DNA of 19,258 nucleotides from JAVBOW01 sp031550125 (lineage in GTDB: Bacteria > Bacteroidota > Bacteroidia > Bacteroidales > Rikenellaceae). The position numbers were made by a program, and so were the translations under genes. Positions 7,966 through 15,983 of this stretch are shown here, one piece after another (position 1 is the stretch's first letter; every line of letters begins with the position of its first letter). The stretch covers positions 1 to 19,258 of the forward strand of contig JAVBOW010000032.1 of the NCBI GenBank assembly GCA_031550125.1, read 5' to 3'. A model generated the notes under the pieces. That model saw only the letters and a program-made list of their open reading frames with translations. It was not told where the DNA came from and ran no database searches.

Positions 7966-8292
7966 AATACGATGGTTTTTCGGTCGCGATTTTGTTCGGT
8001 CCCCTCCAAGCTGGCATGGATCATCGGAAAGATCGAATGCGCGATTAATTAATAAAACGGTACCGTGCCTGGCCGGAAATAACGCAATTTTGTTGCCATT
8101 ATACGGCCTGGGGACGCGTCTGGATGACGATTTCTCTCTAAGGAGTTGGCACTCAAACGCGGCCTGCGGTAAAATAATGTACATCGCCGACGGCTTGACG
8201 CCATATCCGTAACCGTATGCCGCCGTTTCCGTCCCGAGAGGGCGGATCGGTTGCATTTTTGCATTGACGGTCCATATGATATCGCACCGGCC
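7966..8292. other. Intergenic control region between gadB and the divergent MFS exporter
   Basis: This 327-base region contains no convincing gene and must hold the promoters of both divergent units. On the + strand, CATTTTTG at 8254-8261 differs in one base from the TAnnTTTG -7 box and lies inside a direct repeat TTGCAT (8251-8256 and 8259-8264), 32 bases before the MFS start. No clear -33 box accompanies it. On the minus strand I found no good -7 box for gadB. An A/T-rich patch, ATTAATTAATAAAAC at 8044-8058, about 80 bases before the gadB start, is the most likely melting or regulator site. Acid control of gadB cannot be judged from this. Confidence 0.4.
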
Positions 8293-9693
8293 ATGAAAGA
8301 ACAGTATCCATCGAACGCGCTGTTGTGGTTGGTTGCCGTAGGGTATTTCATGCAGACCCTCGACACCACCATAGTCAATACGGCTCTGCCGAGCATAGCC
8401 TCCAGCCTTGGCGTGAGTCCGCTGAAGATGCAATCGGTGGTGGTGTCGTACAGCCTGGTGATGGCGGCGCTCATCCTGGCGAGCGGCTGGCTGGCCGACC
8501 GTTTCGGCACGCGGCGCGTCTATCTTTCGTCGCTGCTGCTGTTCACCCTCGGATCGATGTTCTGCGCCATGTCGAAAGACCTTGCGCAACTCGTCGCCTC
8601 GCGCGTATTGCAAGGTTTCGGCGGGGCCATGCTTATGCCTGTAGGCCGCCTGGCGGTGCTTAGGGCCTTCCCGGGAGGGAAATTCCTGCGCGCCATAAGC
8701 TACGTAACCATTCCCGCCCTGGCGGGGCCGCTTATCGGGCCTACGTTGGGAGGCTGGCTGTCGCAATCTTTTTCGTGGCACTGGATCTTCCTGATCAATA
8801 TTCCTGTGGGAGTGGCGGGTTTCGTACTGTCGTACTTTTTCATGGACGATTTCAGGCCTTCCCGCACGCCGGCTTTCGATTTCGCGGGATTTATAATGAT
8901 CGCGGCCGGAATGATCGCCGTCTCCTATGCCCTGGACGGGGCGGTGGAACTGGGTATGCGTCGTGCAACGGCGGCCATATTTGTCGTCGCCGGCACTATA
9001 TCGCTGGTTTGCTACTGGCTGTACGCCGCAGGGAAGGAAAATCCGCTTATCCCGCCCGGACTATTTAAGGTGCATAGCTTCAGGGTGGGGATATCCGGCA
9101 ACTTATTCTCCCGGCTTGGATGCAACTCGATGCCTTTCCTGTTGCCGTTATTCTTCCAGGTAGGGTTGGACTATTCCCCTCTCCGGTCGGGCTTGTTGCT
9201 GCTGCCGATGGCCCTGGCGGCGATAGGCATGAAACGCCTGGGCATAACCCTTATAAACAGGGCCGGATATCGCAAAACATTGTTGTATAACACTGTCGCC
9301 ATGGGCGTGGTTTTCTCGTGTTTCTGCTTGCTTTCAGCTTCGGTTTCCCTCTGGGTATTAATACCGTTGATGTTCGCCGCGGGCGCAATCAATTCGCTGC
9401 AGTTCACCGCAATGAACAGCATCACCCTGAAAGACCTGTCCGGAGCGCAGGCCAGCGGCGGCAACACCCTGTTGTCGATGGTTATGATGTTTTCTATCAG
9501 TTTGGGCGCGGCCCTGTCGTCCCTGCTGTTGTCGATGTTCAGGGAAGCGTCGTCCCGCCCCGGAGGGACGGACGGCGACCTGTTTCCATTCCAGGCCACA
9601 TTTCTGTGCATCGGCACTATATCGGCAATAACGGCGCTGATATTCGCCCGGTTGCCTAAGGACGGAGTCGTAAGGGATGCAAAAAAAACGTAA
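8293..9693 (+). CDS. MFS multidrug exporter, DHA2 (EmrB/QacA) family, MdtD-like
   Basis: This 466-residue inner-membrane protein has about 12-14 hydrophobic segments and should export drugs or metabolites using the proton gradient. The motif LDTTIVNTALPSIASSLG (residues 23-40) marks the DHA2 family. GWLADRFGTRRVY is the loop 2-3 motif of the major facilitator superfamily, and SRVLQGFGGAMLMPVGRL follows. The wording is close to E. coli MdtD (471 residues), but I do not claim orthology. The start at 8293 (ATG) begins the usual short N-terminal tail; an in-frame TTG at 8251 would add 14 unlikely residues. It is transcribed away from gadB and is not followed closely by another gene (266 bases to the next start). 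An A8 run lies just before its stop. The substrate is unknown; a link to GABA or acid stress is possible from position only. Confidence 0.9.
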   Translation: MKEQYPSNALLWLVAVGYFMQTLDTTIVNTALPSIASSLGVSPLKMQSVVVSYSLVMAALILASGWLADRFGTRRVYLSSLLLFTLGSMFCAMSKDLAQLVASRVLQGFGGAMLMPVGRLAVLRAFPGGKFLRAISYVTIPALAGPLIGPTLGGWLSQSFSWHWIFLINIPVGVAGFVLSYFFMDDFRPSRTPAFDFAGFIMIAAGMIAVSYALDGAVELGMRRATAAIFVVAGTISLVCYWLYAAGKENPLIPPGLFKVHSFRVGISGNLFSRLGCNSMPFLLPLFFQVGLDYSPLRSGLLLLPMALAAIGMKRLGITLINRAGYRKTLLYNTVAMGVVFSCFCLLSASVSLWVLIPLMFAAGAINSLQFTAMNSITLKDLSGAQASGGNTLLSMVMMFSISLGAALSSLLLSMFREASSRPGGTDGDLFPFQATFLCIGTISAITALIFARLPKDGVVRDAKKT

Positions 9694-9909
9694 ATTCCGC
9701 ATATTGACCGCAGTGGTGGAGAATATCTGTCCGACCGAAACTGACGCGAAGGAATACGTTCCCAGGTATGGCGGCGCCTGTTTCAACGGCCCGGAGAAAC
9801 CGACCGTAAACTTGACTTCGGACAAAACCCAACAGGAATATCGGCCGTCGCTTTGTCGTTAGGCGCGTGATTGACGATAAGAGAACGTTTTAATTTCGGT
9901 AAAAAAAGC

Positions 9910-9917
9910 TACATTTG
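9910..9917 (+). promoter_or_regulatory. -7 box of a Bacteroidetes-type promoter for the glucuronidase operon
   Basis: TACATTTG is an exact match to TAnnTTTG. The expected -33 position, around 9886-9890, reads CGTTT, which is only a weak match to TTTG. Transcription would start near 9924, giving a leader of about 36 bases to the start at 9960. Confidence 0.55.
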
Positions 9918-9943
9918 CGAATATGCGTACTCGTAATGGCTTT

Positions 9944-9950
9944 GAGGAGA
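9944..9950 (+). promoter_or_regulatory. Ribosome binding site selecting the 9960 start
   Basis: GAGGAGA lies nine bases before the ATG at 9960 and is one of the few Shine-Dalgarno-like sites in the window. It favours 9960 over the in-frame ATG at 9936 and the TTG at 9915, the latter of which overlaps the -7 promoter box. Confidence 0.5.
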
Positions 9951-9959
9951 AATCTTTTC

Positions 9960-11999
9960 ATGAATCTTAAAATAATACTTTTGGCGCTGGCCCTTACGGC
10001 GGCGTGCGGCGGTTATGCGTTGCCTCCGCGGGATGGTGCAGGATATAAGCTGTGGCTCGATTACATGCCGGTGCAGGATTTACGGTTGCATAAATCATAC
10101 GCCGGCAGTTGCCTGCGCATACATATTGCCGATAATCGTTTCGCCGAAACGATAAGATCGGAATTCACTGCGGCGCTCGGCGGGATGCTCGGACGGCAAC
10201 CATCGTACACCACCCGGGCAAGGGCGTCGCTCAGGCTGTCGCTCACCGGGGATGCGGCGCTTAAGGGGGAAGGGTATAAGATAAGATCGACCCCCGGGGG
10301 CATAAGCATCGAGGCCCGCTCAGACGCGGGGCTGCTTTACGGCGCTTTCCACCTGATACGCCTGATGCAATGCCGCCAGACGCTGGACGGCCTCGACATA
10401 ACCGAGATCCCGCGTTACGATATGCGCCACGTAAACCATTGGGACGATATGGACGGCTATGTCGAACGCGGATATGCCGGGCGCTCGCTGTGGAGATGGG
10501 ACGAGCTGCCTGGGGTGGTTTGCCCGCGATATGCCGATTATGCGCGAGCCAACGCCTCGATAGGCATCAACGGGGTGGTGGTCAATAACGTGAATGCCGA
10601 CCCGCGCTTCCTGCGGCGCGACTACCTCGAAAAACTTGCCGCCCTGGCCGATGTTTTCCGCCGCTACAATATCCGTATTTACCTGGCCGCCAATTTTGCG
10701 TCGCCCCTCAAGCCGTCGTCCACGCCCTCCGTTATGAAGATGTGGGGCGGTGTGGGCGACCTGGATACTGCCGATCCGGCCGACAGTCGTGTGCAGCGTT
10801 GGTGGCGCGATAAAGCCGACCAGATATACGGACTCATCCCCGACTTCGGGGGATTCCTGGTGAAAGCCAACTCGGAGGGCATGCCCGGCCCCCAGGATTA
10901 TGGCCGCAGCCATGCCGACGGGGCCAATATGCTGGCCCGGGCGCTCAAGCCGCACGGCGGGGTGGTCATGTGGCGCACATTCGTTTACGACCCCGGAGTC
11001 GACCCCGACAGGCTCAAAAGGCCCTACATCGAGTTTACCCTGCTCGACGGCCGCTTCGACGACAATGTGATATTGCAGGCCAAGAATGGCCCGCTCGATT
11101 TCCAGCCGATCGAACCGGTGCAGCCTCTGTTCGGGGCGATGGAAAGGACTCCGCTTATGCCCGAGCTGCAAATCACACAGGAATACACGGGCCAGTCGAC
11201 ATACCTTGTATATCTGTTGCCCATGTGGCGCGCGTTCTTCGATTTCGACACTTTCTGCCGCGGCCGCGGCAGTACGGTGGCCTCCCTTACTCAAGGGGCC
11301 ATATATCCGCAGCGCATGACGGCCATAGCCGGAGTGGCCAACGCGGGCGACGCGCCCAACTGGACGGGCCACCATTTCGCCCAGGCCAACTGGTACGCAT
11401 TCGGCCGCCTGGCATGGGATCCCGCAGTGCCGTCATCCGAGATCACGCGGCAATGGATAGTGTCCACGTGGCACACCGACGATGCGTCCAGCGGGGTGAT
11501 AGAGCAGATGATGATGCCCTCGAGGGAGAGTTTCACGGCGACGCATTCGCCCTATGGGCTTGGGCTTACCGTTAAGGTGGCCGACCATTACACGGCGGGT
11601 TTCGGCGCACGGGCCGGTAAGGAGTGGCGGGCCGACAAGGCGGGCATAGGTTACGACCGCACGCTGTCAGGGTCGGGCTATGTGGCGCAATACCGCCAGC
11701 CCAACCGCTCGGAGTATAACGACGTTAACGCCTGTCCCGAAGAGCTGCTCCTGTGCTTCCATTACGTGCCGTGGAACCATAAGATGAAGTCGGGGGCCAC
11801 CCTGCGCGAAGAGTTTTTCGACGGGCTGGCCAAAGGCGTCGGCCGGGTCAGGGCCAACATATCGCTGTGGGAATCCGTAAAGGACAAAATTGACACCGCC
11901 CGCTATCGGGAAGTGATGCGGAGCCTGCAAAAAGAGCAACAGGACGCAGAGGCGTTTTACAGGGAAGCCCACAGGTTTTTTACCGACATAACCAAATAG
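9960..11999 (+). CDS. aguA: Secreted GH67 alpha-glucuronidase
   Basis: This 679-residue exported enzyme should cleave alpha-1,2-linked glucuronic or 4-O-methylglucuronic acid from the non-reducing terminal xylose of xylo-oligosaccharides, by inversion. The GH67 hallmark NHWDDMDGYVERGYAGRSLW occupies residues 159-178. The proposed catalytic acid is Glu306 in VKANSEGMPGP, and the paired general-base residues are Asp380 (GPLDFQP) and Glu408 (TQEYTG). The 28-residue gap between these last two equals the gap I recall between Asp365 and Glu393 of Cellvibrio japonicus GlcA67A. A beta domain fills about 25-140, then the TIM barrel and a helical C-terminal part follow. The signal peptide covers residues 1 to about 20 (GGYA-LPP); Cys16 is not in a good lipobox. 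The start is set by the upstream ribosome site. The next gene begins one base after this stop, so they are co-transcribed. Confidence 0.93.
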   Translation: MNLKIILLALALTAACGGYALPPRDGAGYKLWLDYMPVQDLRLHKSYAGSCLRIHIADNRFAETIRSEFTAALGGMLGRQPSYTTRARASLRLSLTGDAALKGEGYKIRSTPGGISIEARSDAGLLYGAFHLIRLMQCRQTLDGLDITEIPRYDMRHVNHWDDMDGYVERGYAGRSLWRWDELPGVVCPRYADYARANASIGINGVVVNNVNADPRFLRRDYLEKLAALADVFRRYNIRIYLAANFASPLKPSSTPSVMKMWGGVGDLDTADPADSRVQRWWRDKADQIYGLIPDFGGFLVKANSEGMPGPQDYGRSHADGANMLARALKPHGGVVMWRTFVYDPGVDPDRLKRPYIEFTLLDGRFDDNVILQAKNGPLDFQPIEPVQPLFGAMERTPLMPELQITQEYTGQSTYLVYLLPMWRAFFDFDTFCRGRGSTVASLTQGAIYPQRMTAIAGVANAGDAPNWTGHHFAQANWYAFGRLAWDPAVPSSEITRQWIVSTWHTDDASSGVIEQMMMPSRESFTATHSPYGLGLTVKVADHYTAGFGARAGKEWRADKAGIGYDRTLSGSGYVAQYRQPNRSEYNDVNACPEELLLCFHYVPWNHKMKSGATLREEFFDGLAKGVGRVRANISLWESVKDKIDTARYREVMRSLQKEQQDAEAFYREAHRFFTDITK

Positions 12000-12000
12000 T

Positions 12001-14085
12001 ATGGGAACAAGAGAAAAGATAACCGGCAACTCGATGCGCCGTGCCGTTTTGCTCGGCGTGGGCCTGCTTTTAGCCGCGGGAGTGTCGGCCAAAGCCGGAA
12101 AATTAGTACTCTGCGACGGAAATTTCCGGATAGTGGTGTCTGAGGGCGAAGCGGCTCCGGTGAAACTCGCCGCCGAAACGCTCAGGCAGGATTTCGGCAA
12201 GGTGATGCGCTGGTGGCCGGCGGTAACCTCTGCGCCGGGCGACGGTAAGACGATAGATATCGTTGTGGTAAACGGCCCGGCCGGCGGTGAGGCGGGCCTT
12301 AAAGAGCCGGACGGATTCGAGTCGCACGCCATATACGCCGATGCGGCCTCGCGCCGCATCTATCTGCACGGCGCCGATATGCGCGGGACGATATACGCCA
12401 TATATTCTTTCAGCGAGAAGTTTCTGGGTGTGCCGCCGCTGTGGTATTACTGTTCGTGGAAACCCGACTACAAGGCCCGCGTGACGGTGTCTGCCGATTA
12501 CCTCTACCGCTGTCCGTCGCCGCAGGTGCGCTACCGCGCGTGGTTTCCCAACGACACCGACCTTTTCACCCCGTGGCGCAAACTTTCGGCCGATAACGAC
12601 GAGCGGTGGCTGGAAACGATGCTCCGACTGAAACTCAACACGGTGGAGCTGGAGGGTACGGTGACATATCCCGGCTCTACGCTTAACGGCCAGGCCGGGT
12701 TGCTGCGCAAATACGGCCTTGTACTCACGTCGCACCACCATATAGCGCTCAATAGCGATTTCAGGCAATGGGGCGACTATTGGCGCAAGGTGCGCGGAGT
12801 GGAGCCTCCTGCCTTCTCGCTCGCCCGGCTGCAGGATCTGGTCGATTTCTGGAGCTACGGCGTCGGATCGGTGGTTAATTCGGGCGTCGAAAACCTGTGG
12901 CAGATAGCTTTCCGGGGCGCCGGCGACCAGCCTTTCTGGGCATTGTTCCCCGACGCGCCCGCAGACGACAAGGCGCGCGCCGAAGTGATAAACCGGATAA
13001 TGGGCATACAGCTGGAACTCATAAAGAGGGCTACCGGCGACAATGCCCCTTATGTACGCACCACTTTCTACGACGAACTTTCCGACCTGCTGGCAAAGGG
13101 CTACCTGAATCCTCCCGCGGGCGAAAATATGCTTTGGACCTATGTCGCCGCCCGCCGCGACCACTATCCCAACGACGATATAGTGGCCTTCGACACCTCG
13201 TGCAAAGTGAAGCTGGGTTACTACATGAATCTGCAATTCACATCCACCGGCGCACACCTCGCACCGGCCGAGGGTCCCTGGAAGATGGAGGCCAACTACC
13301 GCTACGTCGACACCAAGGCCCCGTTGCAGTTTTCGGTGGTCAATGCGGGCAACATACGCGAAGAAATACTGTCGATGTCGGCCAACGCGGCGATGATGTG
13401 GGGCTTCGACAAGTACGACACCGACGATTTCCTGCTGCGATATTGCCGGCAATATTTCGGCGACCGCCATGCCGGGCAAATTGCCGGGTTGTACCGCGAT
13501 TATTTCAACGCCTACTGGCAGCAAAAACCGTCGGATTTTCCCGGCGGTTTCGAGCGGCAGTACATCTTTCAGGATCTGCGTTACGCCCGCGCCTTCGATA
13601 TGATAGGGGCCACGTTCTGGAAATATACCTCTGCGCCGCTCAAAGACATAGGTTTCGAGCGTGTGCCTGGCCGTTCGTTCCGCCTGGGCTTTTCCGATCA
13701 GGATTCGCTGCTCATGGCGGGTATGGCACAAACCGCCCCGCGCTTCAAGGTCGTGGCCGACCGTTGCGAGAGGATGCTCGCCCGCCTGCCCGAAGATAAA
13801 TGTACTTTCCTGCGCGACAACCTGTATGCCTATTGCCGCTACATGGAGAACCTCAGCTACTCGATGCTCTATTACGTGACGGCCTACCGGGGCCAGAGCG
13901 ACCGCGACGCCTGCCGCACCAACCTCGAGCAGGCCATAGTCCGCCTCGAAAAGGCGCAGGCGGCCCTGCTCTCCACCCAGCACGGCGTGTTTGGGACGTG
14001 GTATGCCGGCGACTCCCGGGACGGCAAATTCAACATCGACCGCAAACTGGCGATGATGCGAAACCTGAGAAATAAACTGAATTAA
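12001..14085 (+). CDS. Secreted GH115-like protein (divergent alpha-glucuronidase family)
   Basis: This 694-residue protein has a signal peptide (hydrophobic stretch about 15-30, cleavage near SAKA-GK). Its start lies one base after the previous stop; an in-frame ATG at 12034 is an alternative that still keeps the signal. Scaffold marks of GH115, whose members remove (methyl)glucuronic acid from internal xylan residues, are RGTIYAIYSFSEKFLGVPP (residues 128-146), SPQVRYRAWFPND (173-185), YDELSDLLAKGY (357-368) and VVNAGNIREE. However several positions that are acidic or polar in classical GH115 look replaced: HHEPM reads HHHIA (His247), GDGDEP reads GAGDQP (Gln310), and the CDDNWG stretch reads TYVAARR. 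It is also shorter than usual because the C-terminal domain is missing. Pairing with GH67 supports a role on glucuronoxylan, but activity or substrate may differ. These comparisons are from memory. Confidence 0.7.
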   Translation: MGTREKITGNSMRRAVLLGVGLLLAAGVSAKAGKLVLCDGNFRIVVSEGEAAPVKLAAETLRQDFGKVMRWWPAVTSAPGDGKTIDIVVVNGPAGGEAGLKEPDGFESHAIYADAASRRIYLHGADMRGTIYAIYSFSEKFLGVPPLWYYCSWKPDYKARVTVSADYLYRCPSPQVRYRAWFPNDTDLFTPWRKLSADNDERWLETMLRLKLNTVELEGTVTYPGSTLNGQAGLLRKYGLVLTSHHHIALNSDFRQWGDYWRKVRGVEPPAFSLARLQDLVDFWSYGVGSVVNSGVENLWQIAFRGAGDQPFWALFPDAPADDKARAEVINRIMGIQLELIKRATGDNAPYVRTTFYDELSDLLAKGYLNPPAGENMLWTYVAARRDHYPNDDIVAFDTSCKVKLGYYMNLQFTSTGAHLAPAEGPWKMEANYRYVDTKAPLQFSVVNAGNIREEILSMSANAAMMWGFDKYDTDDFLLRYCRQYFGDRHAGQIAGLYRDYFNAYWQQKPSDFPGGFERQYIFQDLRYARAFDMIGATFWKYTSAPLKDIGFERVPGRSFRLGFSDQDSLLMAGMAQTAPRFKVVADRCERMLARLPEDKCTFLRDNLYAYCRYMENLSYSMLYYVTAYRGQSDRDACRTNLEQAIVRLEKAQAALLSTQHGVFGTWYAGDSRDGKFNIDRKLAMMRNLRNKLN

Positions 14086-14198
14086 AACCGACCCCTGAAG
14101 ACGGAAGAAGACGGCATCCTGAACTTGCGATAGCGGAATAGTGTAAATTCCGAGTCCGGCCGATCTAATATTCTCTCTCTACTGGTTGTCCTTACCGA

Positions 14199-15551
14199 TT
14201 AGCGCACCTTGAAACGGACGCTTTTGCCGGCTACGGTCGTTCTTTCGATGCTGACGTCTATCGCGTTGCGTACATTGACAGGGATGGGCGAAGAGTCTAT
14301 CCTGATGTTGCGCAGGGTGACCCCCTCGACAGGCATATCCGCAAAGCCCGCTATGTCTATGCCGCTTATGGCCGACTTGGCGCAGGTAACGTTCTCGATC
14401 AAGAAACCACTGAATCGCGTGGGGTTGTGCGACGAACTTTCGGATTTATAGTCGGGTTCGAACTTGATTACGCTCCTGTGTATATTGCCGGCCTTGACAT
14501 TCCGCACGGCTATATCCTCTATATATCCGCCGCGATCGAGGTTGGATTTGAAATAAATGCCGTGTGACGCCTCTTCGATATATACATTTTCGACGAAGAC
14601 ATTACGCACGCCGCCCGATATTTCGCTGCCTATGCACACGCCGTTGGTCCTGGAGTGGAACGTGCAGTTGCGTATCACGACATTTTCCGTCGGCCGATCT
14701 ATCCGTCTTCCGTCGGCGTCGCGGCCCGATTTTATGGCTATCCCGTCGTCGCCCGTCCGGAATACGCAATCCTCTATCAGCACGTTTGTCGACGATTCGG
14801 GGTCGCACCCGTCGCTATTCTCATTATAGCTCTCTACCGTAACCGAGCGCACCGTCACATTGTTGCAGTACACCGGATGTATCACCCAGAAAGGCGAATC
14901 GATAAATTTCACACCCTCGATCAGCACTCCGTCGCACTCGACGGGCTGGCACATCGCCGGACGCAGGCGGTGTCCCTGGCCGAAGATGCGCTCTTCGAGG
15001 GGGACGACTTTGCCGCCCATCTCGCGCAGCGCTCTCTGGTCGGGGTACTGCGACGGTTTCCACCGCGCGAAATTCTTCGAGGCGTTGCCGTTGAAGGTCC
15101 CTTTGCCGGTGATAGCCACGTTTCGGAGCTTGTAGCCATATATTTGGGGCGAGAAGTTGAACACCTCCGTGCCTTCCCAACGAGTGAAAACCACGGGCAG
15201 GTAGTCGCGTTCGTCGTGACTGAATATCACCTCGCAGCCTTCGTCCAGATGGAGGTCGACGTTGCTTTTCAGGTGGATGGGGCCTTTGCAGAAAAACTTC
15301 CCTGCGGGAATCACCACTCGTCCCCCGCCATCCTCGCTGCACTTGGCTATGGCTCTGGCGATGGCCGGAAGGCAGTCTGTCGTACCGTCGCTCACGGCCC
15401 CCATCGTCGTTACGTCGTAGGTGCGCGCGGCGAATTGCGGGGTTGAGATCGATTTGAGTATTTCGGCCACAGCACTCCAGCTCTTCTGGACCATTGAACC
15501 CACGGAAGCGGACGCTGTCATTGCAATAACGCAGGTTAAACGTCTGAACAT
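14199..15551 (-). CDS. Secreted GH28 glycosidase (polygalacturonase-like) lacking the active-site His
   Basis: This 450-residue protein has an N-terminal signal-like stretch (residues 5-20) and then the right-handed parallel beta-helix repeats of the GH28/pectin-lyase fold. It starts its catalytic part with a TYDVTTMGAVSDGTTD segment (44-59). The catalytic aspartates of GH28 are visible as Asp247 in ENSDGCDPESS and Asp268/Asp269 in RTGDDGIAIKSG. Where polygalacturonases have GHG before the IGSE segment, this protein has TNGVCIGSEISGG, so Asn303 replaces the His. A basic substrate-binding site is likely at Lys335 and Arg340 (YFKSNLDRGG). GH28 covers polygalacturonases, exo-enzymes and rhamnogalacturonases, and the missing His argues against a plain polygalacturonase. 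It has its own strong promoter, is convergent with the GH67/GH115-like pair, and is isolated from the ribosomal genes by a terminator. Confidence 0.88.
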   Translation of the reverse strand: MFRRLTCVIAMTASASVGSMVQKSWSAVAEILKSISTPQFAARTYDVTTMGAVSDGTTDCLPAIARAIAKCSEDGGGRVVIPAGKFFCKGPIHLKSNVDLHLDEGCEVIFSHDERDYLPVVFTRWEGTEVFNFSPQIYGYKLRNVAITGKGTFNGNASKNFARWKPSQYPDQRALREMGGKVVPLEERIFGQGHRLRPAMCQPVECDGVLIEGVKFIDSPFWVIHPVYCNNVTVRSVTVESYNENSDGCDPESSTNVLIEDCVFRTGDDGIAIKSGRDADGRRIDRPTENVVIRNCTFHSRTNGVCIGSEISGGVRNVFVENVYIEEASHGIYFKSNLDRGGYIEDIAVRNVKAGNIHRSVIKFEPDYKSESSSHNPTRFSGFLIENVTCAKSAISGIDIAGFADMPVEGVTLRNIRIDSSPIPVNVRNAIDVSIERTTVAGKSVRFKVR

Positions 15552-15573
15552 AATTTCTTGAGGTAAGTCAGTG

Positions 15574-15605
15574 CAAAAATAATTACAATCGGATTAATAC
15601 GCAAA
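15574..15605 (-). promoter_or_regulatory. Bacteroidetes-type promoter of the GH28 gene
   Basis: On the minus strand, TTTG (15605-15602) is followed after exactly 20 bases by TATTTTTG (15581-15574). Both boxes match the TTTG-N19-21-TAnnTTTG consensus without a mismatch, making this the best promoter in the window. The predicted start of transcription is near 15567, about 16 bases before the start codon at 15551. Confidence 0.8.
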
Positions 15606-15643
15606 ACAGAGACGATTCGTATTTTATTGCCGGTAATGTGGAT

Positions 15644-15685
15644 AAAAACAGGAAGCCGCATCTTTATATGCGGCTTCCTGTTTTT
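15644..15685. terminator. Strong bidirectional hairpin terminator after rplU-rpmA
   Basis: AAAAACAGGAAGCCGCAT (15644-15661) and its exact reverse complement (15668-15685) form an 18-bp perfect stem with a six-base CTTTAT loop. The flanking A and T runs give a U tract in either direction. It lies 23 bases past the rpmA stop and ends that operon on the minus strand before the GH28 promoter begins. Confidence 0.88.
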
Positions 15686-15708
15686 TACTTTTCGTGGTGT
15701 CTTGCGCC

Positions 15709-15969
15709 TTACTCGGCCAGGGGCGCCACGCTTACGTACGATTTGCCTCCGGCTTTCTTTACGAATACAACCTTGCCGGTTATCAGGGCGAACAAGGTGT
15801 GGTCTTTGCCCATTCCCACGTTTTGCCCGGGGTTGTGTACCGTACCCCTCTGGCGTACGAGTATGTTGCCCGCCTTGGCGAACTGACCTCCGTAGAGTTT
15901 CACTCCGAGGCGTTTGCTTTCCGATTCACGGCCGTTACGCGAACTACCGACTCCTTTTTTGTGTGCCAT
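15709..15969 (-). CDS. rpmA: 50S ribosomal protein L27
   Basis: This full-length 86-residue L27 is part of the large ribosomal subunit and sits near the peptidyl-transferase centre. The N-terminus MAHKKGVGSSRNGRESESKRLGVK is characteristic once split as MAHKKGVGSSRNGRES and SKRLGVK, and GGQFAKAGNILVRQRGT (residues 27-43) follows. No N-terminal extension that would need processing is present, unlike in Firmicutes. It starts 14 bases after rplU with an AAGGAAA site just before the ATG. It ends at the bidirectional terminator. The rplU-rpmA order is the usual bacterial arrangement. Confidence 0.98.
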   Translation of the reverse strand: MAHKKGVGSSRNGRESESKRLGVKLYGGQFAKAGNILVRQRGTVHNPGQNVGMGKDHTLFALITGKVVFVKKAGGKSYVSVAPLAE

Positions 15970-15983
15970 TTTCCTTCAGAAGT

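Noticed and set aside
8146..8160. TTGGCAC followed by GC, resembling a sigma-54 promoter
   Set aside because: The GG to GC spacing is one base too short and the downstream half (CGCG) does not match TTGC.
7966..8781. Long in-frame extension upstream of gadB
   Set aside because: The extension has no similarity to decarboxylases, overlaps the divergent MFS gene, and the ATG at 7965 gives the family's normal length.
9677..9862. 61-codon frame starting within the end of the MFS gene
   Set aside because: It overlaps the MFS gene by 17 bases through an A8 run, shows no family features, and has no close ribosome site. It is most likely chance.
9960..10010. Possible lipoprotein signal (LTAAC) on the GH67 enzyme
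   Set aside because: Thr occupies the -3 lipobox position and the residues after Cys are GGYA, not an acidic surface-export signal. Cleavage after GGYA by signal peptidase I fits better.
10320..11375. 351-codon open frame on the minus strand inside the GH67 gene
   Set aside because: The + strand frame carries all GH67 catalytic motifs; this frame is its shadow.
12103..13983. 626-codon open frame on the minus strand antisense to the GH115-like gene
   Set aside because: Its residues are arginine-, alanine- and glycine-rich with no domain pattern, while the + strand frame has a signal peptide and family motifs. It is a GC-driven shadow.
14134..14152. CGGAAT/ATTCCG inverted repeat between the convergent GH115-like and GH28 genes
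   Set aside because: Only six pairs with a seven-base loop and no T run on either side. It may help termination but cannot be supported as a terminator.
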